From Auricularia sp. M13 (Eukaryota; Basidiomycota; Agaricomycetes; Auriculariales; Auriculariaceae): a DNA stretch of 64,000 nucleotides. The position numbers were made by a program, and so were the translations under genes. Numbering within the stretch: position 1 is the first letter of the stretch; every line of letters starts with the position of its first letter. The notes beneath the pieces are model-generated. The model made no database searches. It worked only from the letters and a program-made list of their open reading frames with translations, and was not told the origin of the DNA. Shown here one piece after another: positions 33,880 to 43,392 of this stretch. The DNA is taken from NCBI GenBank assembly GCA_037042915.1, contig CM073198.1:682001-746000 (forward strand), written 5' to 3'.

Positions 33880-35543
33880 AGCCGCGGACAAGCATTGAAA
33901 CGTGATTCGTAAAATCGTGACGGTGTTGCTGGGACCAATGAGACGGGATCGTCGGTGGATACGGGGGAGGGATCCGTAACAGTGAATCTGCGATCGGTAA
34001 TTGTCAAAGAACCAGGGCGATCTGGGCAAGTGAGAAGGATTGGGATGTGAACTCAGGAATTGGGCGGAGAGATATCAGCTGCGCTGAGGCTGGTGGCGAG
34101 ACGTGATGGCACAGCGCCAGTACGTACGAGAGCCTGATAGGTCAGGTCGCGATCCGGGAGAAGCGGGAAAACCGTGGCCACTTCGCATGCGATTCGTGGT
34201 TGTCTGTGAATCGGCACGTGAGACGAAAGATCCAATGGGAGGAAAGGAGGCAGGGAGTTTTCGAATCGAGATTCGTGGTGGTGGCAAGAAAATGGCGGCG
34301 CATCGTCATGTTACCGAGGGGGACGCGCAGAAACGGCCGGAAGGGGTTGTCAGAGTCTCCTGATCCAGCATGAGTACAATGGGAGACCGGTAGGATATTG
34401 GATTGCGATCCGTAGAATCGTGGTGGTGCGGGGATCGGTGAGGCGCAATCCCGTCCAGCGACGTGGCGGCGGTGCATACGAGGGCGAGATCCGTAACGGT
34501 GAATCTGCGATCGGTGATTGCCAAAGAACTAAAGCGATCTGAGCGAGTGAGGAGGATTGGGATGTGGGCTCAGGAATCGTGCGGCGAGATCTCAGCGGCG
34601 AGATCTCATTGGCGCCGAGACGTCAGGCAGCCCGAGTGCGTCAGATTGCGGTGCGAGTGAGAGAGCGCAGATTGTTCAGCTCGCGATCCATGGTGCGCGA
34701 TACGGGAGAGCGAGAGAGCCGCCGTGGCGGCGTTGCATTGCGATTCGTGGTGGTGATCCCAGCCGGAACCGTGACCGCCAGGGAAGAGTCGCAGTGGCGG
34801 TGCAGGGCCGATGACGGGATCCTAATCGGGAAACCGCGAGCTTTCGCAAACGTTGCGATGTCCCGGTATGGAAATGCCGCCGCAGCCGACCGTGTGTTGG
34901 CTCCTGCTGCTTCTCTTGTGCGCACCGTGACAGCCGCCTGGGTTCTGCGTGCCTCGGTGGTCCACGCGGCTATCCGCACCCAGAGCTGCCCGCCGTCAGC
35001 GCAGCCGTCCTTGCGGCATTGCCAGAGCACCATCACAGCGCGCGCCCTCGAGTCCGAGGGTGTCCCTGTATAGTGCTGCGACAAGTACCATGTGTCCGCA
35101 ATGCCTGTCCACCCTCAGCATGCTGCTTTCATTCACGAGACGTTTACCCGTCTGGCACTTGGCTGGGAATACCCATGAAGCACTGCCAGTGTCTTGCTAC
35201 CACCACCACAAGCCGCGATTCTCGAATGCCATCCCCTCTTGGCCAGCCACAACTCGACACCTGATTCCTGCGCCCATAAACTCGATCGAAAATATGGTTC
35301 TTTGACCACCACCCCTCAGCCTTCCCGTTCTTTCCCGGAGCTCTCACTCGTATGTACCGCCGCCTAGGCGCTGCTTGCGATATTTCCCAACACCACCACG
35401 CATTGCGACGCAACGAGCTGCGGCTATCTCGTTCTCCCGAATTCCGGGGTCTGACGACCACCGATCGCGACTCTATGATACTCGCGCGCCAGCCTCGGCA
35501 CTCCTGATGCCTCGATGCATGAACCTCCCAGCAGTCGCGACTT
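33880..35543. repeat. Long dispersed repeat, copy 2
   Basis: Copy of 20525-22222. The two agree closely from 34174 to 35543; to the left, identity falls and a block present in copy 1 (about 20750-20830) is missing here, so the two internal sub-repeats lie 517 rather than 558 bases apart. The right boundary is sharp at the word GTCGCGACTTT (35533-35543), after which the copies diverge. Same orientation as copy 1. A stretch at 33780-33880 (GCGATCCGTGGTTGTAAG) is probably a degraded left extension. Confidence 0.75.
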
Positions 35544-35829
35544 TCACCAATGCATCCATCGTGCGCACCTGGCCCCGCACCACGATCCCAGACACCTCGG
35601 AGCAGTTCACGTTCCCGCATCTTGTCGTGTTTCGTGTCGAAACCGTATATAGACTTCCCTTCAACTACTTGTGATAACTTGCAATCTATCTGCAGTGCTC
35701 AAGATTGGTGAATTGTTGCTTGGGTGGTTCTGCATAGGCAGAGCTTGCCTGAAGCGCTGTGCGAAGGTATGTACTTGCACCATCTGCTCGCGGATGTTCA
35801 TTATTTGCCTTTGCAGAACATTCGTGAGA
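35544..35829. other. Short stretch after the repeat, nothing firm
   Basis: No supported gene. A CGTATATAGAC word near 35646 is TATA-like. Confidence 0.3.
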
Positions 35830-38484
35830 CTAATGCGAAAAGGAAGTCACTTTTACCGGGCAGCGCACTACAAAACTGTCAAGAAGATTGGTGAGCAGGG
35901 AATCCGGGTTGCGGACGGCCGAGCAGGACAAGGAAAGTGCAAGAAACGTGAGTGCGGCGCGAGGCACAGCTTCATACGGGCAGTCTACGAGACAAGCGTG
36001 AGTAGCAGGCTTGTGCGAACACGGCACAAAAAAGGGAGGCCATTCGCTGGCGCCCGCTGTGCCGAGGTAGAACATTATAGATGTTCTGTGGCTGGGAATT
36101 TTTATAGCAAGGGATACGGCGCAGATGAAGATGATCGGAATGCTGGCGAGCGCGAGGACCGTCAGAACGCAAAATGGCGGCAAGTCGAAACGTCCCTGGG
36201 CGATGCCGTCCCAGAAATATGCCAGCACGGTCCCGATAGCCTATAAAGTAAGTCAAAAGGAACGGCGAAATAATATAATGCTGATGAAACGGACCTGCAC
36301 GGTGCTCGGTTCACGGGGCAGACCGTGGACCGCGTCGTCGTCCACCTGGAATGCGGTGAGAATGTTGCTGGTGGGCGCATCGAGATCAGCTTCTGAGCGG
36401 CGCAAGTGGTCGATCTGTGTGGTGCAAACGGCGCCGACGGGCACAGAATCATCAAACATGACCGCGGACAGCGGGCGCTCAGACGCGCTCGCCGGCGTGC
36501 TGTCGGGTAAGCACAAACCGGCGGCGCAAAGCTCCTGGCCAACCCCGCACCGAACGCGACTCGTGAGCCTGGGCCGCGATGAGCGCGGCCTGCGGGAGAG
36601 CGAGCCCGGTCACCGGCATGGAGTTGTGGTGGCCGGCGCTACACAGACCGCGTTCTGCGCTCACGACGGCGTTGGACGCGAGGAGAGCGGATGACGGGAG
36701 TGCGGGCGCGCTCGGTGGCGTGCGGTCGAGCATGACATCGTCCAGGAATTTGGCGGCGCAGCGCTTGAACGGCCGGCGCACGCACGCGCTGGCCGAGTCC
36801 GCATGACTCAACTTATCGTCGACGCTGCGGTGACCGCGTTCATCGGCGTCATTGGCCGCGGGGAGCACGGTTGGCGGACTGCCGGGCTCAGTCGGCGGCC
36901 AAGTGTCGTGCCGGCCAGGGCTGCAAAGCCCACGGATATCGTGACGTGTCGCCGGCTGCGCGCTCACGACATTATTTGGCGCGAGCAGAGCGGACGACGG
37001 GCGTTTGTGACCGGCGGCACACAGAGCACGTCCGTCGTGTGCGCGGGCCGAGAGCGCCCTCACGGCAACGTCGGCGGGCTCATCACCAGCGGACGCAGAC
37101 GCGCTTGCCAGTGCGGTGTCCAATCCGGCAGGGCGGAGCGCGCGGTCGGCGTCGCAAAGGGTGAGCTTATCGTCGTCGTCGGCGATGTACGCGCTCTGGG
37201 CCTCTTTGGACGCGACGAGAGTGAACGGCGGGCGCCTGTCCGCCGTGGTCGCAAGAAAACGGGGGGGCGAAGTCTCAAGAACGAGGCCCGCGTCGCACTG
37301 GGCGTGTTTGACGGCGTTGTGGGCCTCGAGGAGCGCGGAGGGCGCGAGCGTGGGCTCGGTCGCCGGCGTTGCATCGAGGACGAGCACCCCATGCGCGCAG
37401 AATTGGAGTACGACGTCGCACAGGTCGCGTGTGTCGTTCAAGTGCCTGGACAGCGCATTTACGGCCTCGTTCGCCGCGAGATGAGCGGACGCCGGCGGAA
37501 GCTCATGAACCTTGCGGAGGGGTTTGCGGACGCGGTCGGAGTCGATACGCAGAGGAGATTGCGGCGCGAGGAGAGCGAGCGGTGGGCGTACGGGCGCGCA
37601 GACGGCACCGACGTCGATTTTCTGCGTTCCGTGGGCGCAGGGCTCGTATCCGGCGCCGCACGGAGCGTGGTGGTCGTGAGCGTGCCGCTGCTGGACGCTC
37701 ACGGCCGTGTCGTTCGCGAAGAGTGCAGGCAGCGGGCGACGGGCGGTCGAGCGGGCGGCGAGCGAGTGGGCGCGCTCTCCAGCCTGCTGGCAATTTTGTG
37801 CGCTCGGTGCGCGCAGGGCATGCAGCCAGCGCAGCACGGAACGTGGTGTTCGTGGCGTGCGCTTGCTGCGCGTTCACAGCCGGGTTGGACGCGACGAAAG
37901 CGGGCAGCGCGGGCAGCGGGCTACCGGGCACGCTCCCGGCTGGTTGTCCATGTTCTGCGTTCCGCGCGCGCGGGGCTCGTATCCAGCGGCCCATATAGCG
38001 CGGCTGCCGTGAGCGTGCACGGAACGCACGCTCACGCTCACGGCCGGGTTGGACGCGGCGAGAGCGTCGGACGAGACGACAGTGGACAGCCGGCGAGGGT
38101 TGTCGGTGGTCTGCGCTCCGTGCCCGTGAGGCTCATAGCCAGCGCCCCACAGAGCGCGGCTAGCGTGAGCGTTCGTTTGCTGCACGCTCACGGACACGAC
38201 GACATCGGGCGGCCGATGAGAGGCGCGCTCGCCGGCCTGCCGTCCTCATTCCACGCTCGGAGAGCATACGGTACGTTAGAAAAAGGCGGCACGTTCGCCA
38301 TCCTTTCGATCGTGTCGTCGAGGAGGGCGTCGAGCATGCGCGCCGAGTGGACGCCCACTGGCTCGCGCTTAAATGCGTTTGGCGAAGCCGTCGGCCCGTC
38401 AGGGCAAGACACGCTTCGGCGGCGTGCTGTTACTTTGGTTGGCGACGTCGTTGCAGCGCAAGCCCAGGCTCGTATCGCGGCCAT
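35830..38484 (-). pseudogene. GC-rich repetitive gene with membrane-like C-terminal exon, frames broken
   Basis: Reading from 38484 an ATG begins a well-formed N-terminus (MAAIRAWACAATTSPTK, ERMANVPPFSNVPYALRAW). From about 38190 to 36550 the strand encodes many degenerate units around LLASNAVVSA / HAHGSRAIWAAGYEP / HGTQ, but the frame changes near 38190, 37870 and 36545. The longest single piece is 452 codons (37837-36479). The 3' part is orderly: SAVMFDDSVPVGAVC to a GT donor at 36294, a 54-base intron (36294-36241), then an exon from 36240 with one or two membrane segments (FCVLTVLALASIPIIFICAVSLA) ending at 35830. The plus strand is open for 570 codons across the same repeats; I judge that a composition effect. 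No family recognised. Confidence 0.4.
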
Positions 38485-39320
38485 GGAGCCGTGGGCGCGC
38501 TTGGGTCCATGCTGAAAAGCAAGGTGAAGGGAGCTGTCGCGTTTGACAGGCGTCTAAACAAATGAGTATAATGCCATTGTGCTGCCTCAAATTTTTTTTG
38601 TGAATGTGTATTCTGCCCGTCATATAATGATTGTGAATGAACTGTGAGATGGAGAGGTCTCTCCTATTGATATGGCTCCCTCATCCTATATTCATCCGCT
38701 CATGGATTTCGTATTGATTGGAGCCTCAGAAGCTTGGCATGACTCGCGGACACGCGACGCCCTCTGCGATGCGCTCAAGTCGCGGTGAAGGGCGTCCGGT
38801 GGCAATCTGCAGCGCGGTGATGAGTACCTTGACGGCGAATGGGAACATGTTCCCGTGCTTTAAATCCACATCGATGCTTAAATGATACTTCTCATGGACG
38901 CGAAGGTAAGGTCAATAATTGCCCAAAGAGTTCGAGCTCAGGGGAAATCACTCTGCTCTCACAATGCCATATCTTGCCATGGCCGTCCACTTATGAAGTC
39001 TCGACTTTCAAGGACATGTATCACAAGTTTGGGACGGTATTCCTTGGGACTAGTGGTTCAAAACCCGGGACGGCTCTTTGCAGAATCGGATACCAAAGCA
39101 ATCTTCCTGCGACTGGTCGAGCACGTGCGCGACGCAGAGGCTGCGCATATGGCGCCCAGTGCGCGACGTCCACAGGTACCATGTACGTATCCGGCCGGTG
39201 CACAGCAAGCACTTGGGCCAGAGCCTGCATTGTGTCGCGCCCGTGTACCTTAGACGGCGTCAGTCGCTCGACGCGTCATTGGATAAAGAGATGAACTCGG
39301 GCGACGCCGACAGTAGCAAT
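38485..39320. other. Intergenic with a possible gene fragment
   Basis: Frames at 38840-39290 include FKDMYHKFGTVFLGTSG in one frame and LFAESDTKAIFLRLVEHVRDAEAAH in another, each protein-like for a short run. This could be a decayed enzyme gene, but no start, domain or splice pattern holds. The sequence then runs into the word array. Confidence 0.3.
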
Positions 39321-39332
39321 GTATCATCTCCC

Positions 39333-40310
39333 GAGGATCCCCTGCTGATATCCTCAGGGGATACCCCCTTGTGACATCCTCAGGGGATACTTGAGAAATA
39401 TCCCTGTGATTTTTGATACAAAATGACCATGATTTGTCGAGGATCTGTTCGGTATTCTTGAATTTTATTCACAAGAAAATCTCAGACCTTTCATCTTGGT
39501 TGGGCTTGAGGATCCTACGAGCTTCTTGTGAGAGGATTCCTCGAGTATTTGGATAGAGTATCCTATGAGAATCTGACGAGAGGATATCTCGAGGATCATT
39601 GGCACGTATCCTCAATTTCTACTTGTGGAAACCTCTTGTATATTTGGCAGTAAAGGAGGTGTTAGGGTCGAGTATCCCATGAGTATCTTTAGGTAATCAC
39701 CTCATGAAATTCTGGCTCATATTACATTGGATTACTTGGAGGTTCACCCGAGTATCCCAGGCGATTATTCTCTAAATATCCTCGAATGTAGTCCTCTTGG
39801 AACACTCATGATGTACAAAGGGGATACTCTAGTGCACATTGGGCCTATTGTTCGAGGATTTGACGAGGATTTGTCGGTTTTCAACACATTGGGTTCTCCA
39901 CCCAAATTCTGCGAAATTCTGAGAGGATATTACGAGTATCCGTGGGTGGGATACTCGTGGGATTCTCATTAGGAATTCTCAAGGGATACTTGGTGGATAC
40001 TCTCATGAGATACACAGGAAATACTCATGAAAAATGGCAAAAACACACTCGAGGATCCAATGAGTATCACTGTGAGGGATACTCTTGGTAATCTCATGAG
40101 AATCTTGTTGCCATTTCCTCAGTCTTGCTAGAGTATCTCATGAGGATCCTATGGTAATATACTCGTTGGGTCCTCAGTGAAATCTTTCGTCTCCTGCATA
40201 GAGTATCCTGAGAGTATTTTCCACCGTGATACTCTTGAGATACTCTCGACATTCATCCGAATATCAAGCCTATATACTCGTCAGATACTCTTTAGATTCT
40301 CGTCTGTGCT
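39333..40310. repeat. About 1 kb packed with GAGTATCC / GGATACTC words
   Basis: By eye, GAGTATC occurs about eight times (39556, 39670, 39681, 39750, 39934, 40062, 40131, 40201) and its reverse complement GATACTC about seven times (39823, 39949, 39995, 40078, 40228, 40239, 40283), plus about eleven GAGGAT words and several CTCATGAG palindromes. The words are not regularly spaced and are in both orientations, so this is not a simple tandem repeat. It ends abruptly where F-box coding sequence begins. Confidence 0.8.
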
Positions 40311-41229
40311 CCCAGTGACTGCTTCGGATGCTCTCGTACTTACCAGTCGAGGATCGTCTGGCTGCTGTACAGGTTTGTCAACGCTGGCGAATGCTTGATA
40401 ACGAAGCCCACTACGTCTGGGACGAGCTTGGCTTCTCGGTTACGGCGGACGGTGTGCTGGAACGCACCAATGCTCCTGACATGGTGTTACCGTCGACGCC
40501 CATATCACTTATCGTCACTGTGTTTGGGTCCTGCGAAACGTTAGGGCTATTTGTTCGTCAGCACATGCATCACATTAGAAGACTCCGTGTCGGCGTGTTT
40601 TTGGACTTCGCCGACATGGACAACGATCGTCTTCTTCTCCCGTTAATTTGCGCATTGGACGAGCCAGCTCCAGCACTGCAGGCGCTGGATATCTACGTTG
40701 ATCAGGTGCCTTGGCTTCCTCCTTGCAAGTTATCCCTCCCGAATGATCTATTGGGTGATTCGGCCCCTCTGCTGTATTGCGTGCGTCTCAGCGGCATCTC
40801 TCTGCGTAATTGCCACTACAATGCGCTCTCCTGTGCACGCCTTTTGGATGTATCTCAGGGAGAGGTCAACTTTGTGCGCCTCCTCGATCAATACCCGAAG
40901 TTGGAACAGCTGCGCGTGCGAGCTGTGTCGCTGGTCTCCGGCCGACGTCAATTTAACCCTCATAACCTCAAAATTCTGGACCTTCCCGGCACAGAACGTG
41001 CAGCGGAATTGGTTTTGCAACGGTTGATTGTCACACGACCGCTTGCCGTGTGGATGGAACAAGGGAACAACGACCTGCTCGGCTACATCCTTTCGAACGC
41101 ACCTAAGGGGGCGATTCGGCGCGCCCGGTTTTACTTCAGGTTTCCGACTGCAGAAATTGGCTGTGCCGTCGGATCCAAGTCTGGAATCACCTGGATAATC
41201 GGATCGACGTCAATCTGGGCGTCAACCAT

Positions 41230-41235
41230 CCTGTC
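41230..41235. repeat. Target-site duplication, left copy
   Basis: CCTGTC, repeated at 47813-47818 on the other side of the LINE. Confidence 0.75.
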
Positions 41236-41325
41236 TTACCTCCTCCCTCTTCTCTCACTCAGTTATCCCCCGGTGTCAACCACCACCTCCTCGGCATAGA
41301 GTCAGACTCTGCCCTTGATACCTCC

Positions 41326-41530
41326 TACGTAGAGCACGGCATCCGTTCCTCGCGTAGAGAGTTTCGTCGAGTGTCTGGATTTCCGCAGAGCACGACTATC
41401 GTCGTCCCTCGCGCCTCTTGCACGTAGAGCACGGCTTACCGTCCCTCGCGTTCGCGCACCGCCTGACAATACTCGACCCGCCCTCCCTGCCCACGTAGAG
41501 CGCGTCCTCGCCGCTCCTCGCGTGGAAGTC
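41326..41530 (+). repeat. Leader repeats in the LINE 5' region
   Basis: ACGTAGAGCACGGC at 41327, ACGTAGAGCACGGC at 41422 and ACGTAGAGCGCG at 41494, each followed within 20-25 bases by CTCGCG. LINE 5' leaders often carry promoter repeats; this is inference here. Confidence 0.6.
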
Positions 41531-41889
41531 CCGGCGCAATACACTCCTCGCCTTCGCGGCTTGTATCGGTGCCTCTGTGCCCGCGTTTGCACGTTGAGCT
41601 TTACTGCAGACCTAAACTCTACCAATAGAACTGCGGCTTCGTCCCGCTCTGCCCAAAAACCCTGTGCCTCGCTGACTGGGGCTTGGACCCGTTTGTTGAT
41701 TTCGGAGTCGGAACCAAATAAGCTATTGGCTATACAGCCCGGAAGCAGACCATTTCGAGAACTTTCTGCCCGTAGGGTCGTAGCAACACAAGAACTGCGG
41801 CCGACGGAAGAAGACCGTCATCTCCTTTCCTCCCCTCCCGTTTCCCGACTTCCCAGAGTACAACAACAGTCATTTCCGCCCGTGCGCAG

Positions 41890-43260
41890 ATGGACGGCGA
41901 CTCCGCCCCAGCTGCGCCGCAAAAGCCGTCCGACATGCCGTCTGACGATACGAATCCCTCGTCTCCGACCGTGCCGCGTGACGACGCGACCGCCGCGTCT
42001 GCCGCTGACCAGCCCGGCTCTACGACAAGGACTAGGGCCGGCAAAAGGGCCGCCAGCAGCCCGGACAAGTCGGAGGCCTCGCCCAGGCGCCCAAAACGCA
42101 CCGCGTCCGCTGTGATCGCCGATGCCGACGACCTACGATTCGAGGGTCTTGAGACGCGGCTCGATCAGTGCGAGTCCGAGCTCCTGCAACTCAAGAAATC
42201 GAACTCCAAGCGCTCGCCGCCCGCGGACGACACGCTCAAACGCCTCCAGACGACCGTCAAGGACCTCTCGACCACCGTCAAGGAGCTCTCGGCCAAGTTC
42301 GAACAGGCCGACAAGGCCCACTACGCTTTCGACAGGCGCTTCGCCGATATGGACCAGCGCGTCCACTCGACGGCCAAGTTGGTCACGGATACGAAAGCCG
42401 CGCTCGACAATAGTCTCGCGGAGACCGGCCGTCGCCTCGACTCTCTCGAGCAGCTCGTCGCTGCCGCAGGCGGTGCTATCAACGCCACGAACGAGGAGTT
42501 ATCGCATGCCCAAGAAGAAATTAGCAAGATCGCCGCCGCTGTCGAAGATTGGAATGCGTTCGCCGCGTTCCGCCACGACATGGAGCGGCACGTCCAGGAA
42601 CACGACAGCCACCTGGACTCGACGCGTGCGCAAGAGAAGACATCTGATAAACCGGAGCGGCGCCTGCCTCCGTCAAGCCGTCACGCGACCCGCGCTCGCG
42701 ACGAATACGACTCGGATGACGACAACGCCCGCGCCAGCAAGCGCCAACGTCGTCGCTCACCCTCCGTGGGCACCGGTCGAGGCAGCCCCGCAATGCCCGA
42801 CTCGCGCGACCCCGTCATCTTCGGAGACGGCGAGGCCGGCGAGGACGACTGGATTACGTGCCGCATCGGCCAGCCGTCGCGCCCGGATGGCACCGCGTCC
42901 GTTATCTGGAAGGACGATAAATTCAACATGCGCTTCATCAAGATTCTATGCGAGAATCTCGCCGGCGAAAATGGGGGCTGCCCGCTGCCCGTCAAGACGT
43001 TCTTGCCGCCCAACGAGAACGGCGCCGTCTGGCGCTACTTCCAGTTCTCTAACCGCGCCAACTTCGAGCGCTTCATGGCCTTCTGGCGCAGACGTGACGA
43101 GTGCTACAGCTCGCTGCGTGCAATCCCCGTTGCGGATACAATGAGCGTGTCGTCGCTCGCCGACCTCATGCGGAAGTGCGAGAACGCGCGCCCCACCCCA
43201 CCTCGTGACCGCGACGGCGACCGTGCCCGCCGCGAGCGCCGTGACCGCCGCCGCGCCTGA
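41890..43260 (+). CDS. LINE ORF1 protein (gag-like)
   Basis: 456 residues from the ATG at 41890. Probably binds element RNA and forms the ribonucleoprotein. An acidic Ser/Pro N-terminus with a basic patch (SPRRPKRTASA) is followed by a long coiled coil, about residues 80-245 (LETRLDQCESELLQLKK, LKRLQTTVKDLSTTVKEL, LDSLEQLVAAAGGAI). A second basic segment (ASKRQRRRSPSVG) precedes a globular region, about 315-430 (DDWITCRIGQPSR, FNMRFIKILCENLAG, WRYFQFSNRANFERFM), which may be the RNA-binding fold. The tail is Arg/Asp-rich. No CCHC knuckle is seen. Unbroken, and starts 132 bases before the start region of ORF2. Confidence 0.7.
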   Translation: MDGDSAPAAPQKPSDMPSDDTNPSSPTVPRDDATAASAADQPGSTTRTRAGKRAASSPDKSEASPRRPKRTASAVIADADDLRFEGLETRLDQCESELLQLKKSNSKRSPPADDTLKRLQTTVKDLSTTVKELSAKFEQADKAHYAFDRRFADMDQRVHSTAKLVTDTKAALDNSLAETGRRLDSLEQLVAAAGGAINATNEELSHAQEEISKIAAAVEDWNAFAAFRHDMERHVQEHDSHLDSTRAQEKTSDKPERRLPPSSRHATRARDEYDSDDDNARASKRQRRRSPSVGTGRGSPAMPDSRDPVIFGDGEAGEDDWITCRIGQPSRPDGTASVIWKDDKFNMRFIKILCENLAGENGGCPLPVKTFLPPNENGAVWRYFQFSNRANFERFMAFWRRRDECYSSLRAIPVADTMSVSSLADLMRKCENARPTPPRDRDGDRARRERRDRRRA

Positions 43261-43392
43261 CGGTGGCAGACGGGCGCTTCGATAGATCGTGCTGCCCGTT
43301 CCCGCGTTACCACTGCCCGCGAGGCCCATGTACGCTCGCGCTCCTCCGTCAATAATGGCATTCGTGATGCAACTGAACTTGTGATTAAGTCT

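Noticed and set aside
36803-38515. 570-codon plus-strand frame
   Set aside because: Arg/Gly/Ala-rich product of GC-rich repeats with no domain; the minus strand has a better start, an in-phase intron and an orderly C-terminal exon. Not fully excluded.
39050-39085. T-loop-like GGTTCAAAACCC
   Set aside because: No cloverleaf can be drawn with the upstream sequence.
41522-42115. Plus-strand frame overlapping the LINE leader
   Set aside because: Different frame from ORF1, low-complexity product; leader sequence rather than a gene.
42122-43144. 340-codon alternative frame inside LINE ORF1
   Set aside because: Arg/Ser/Thr-rich shadow of ORF1 caused by its GC-rich codons.
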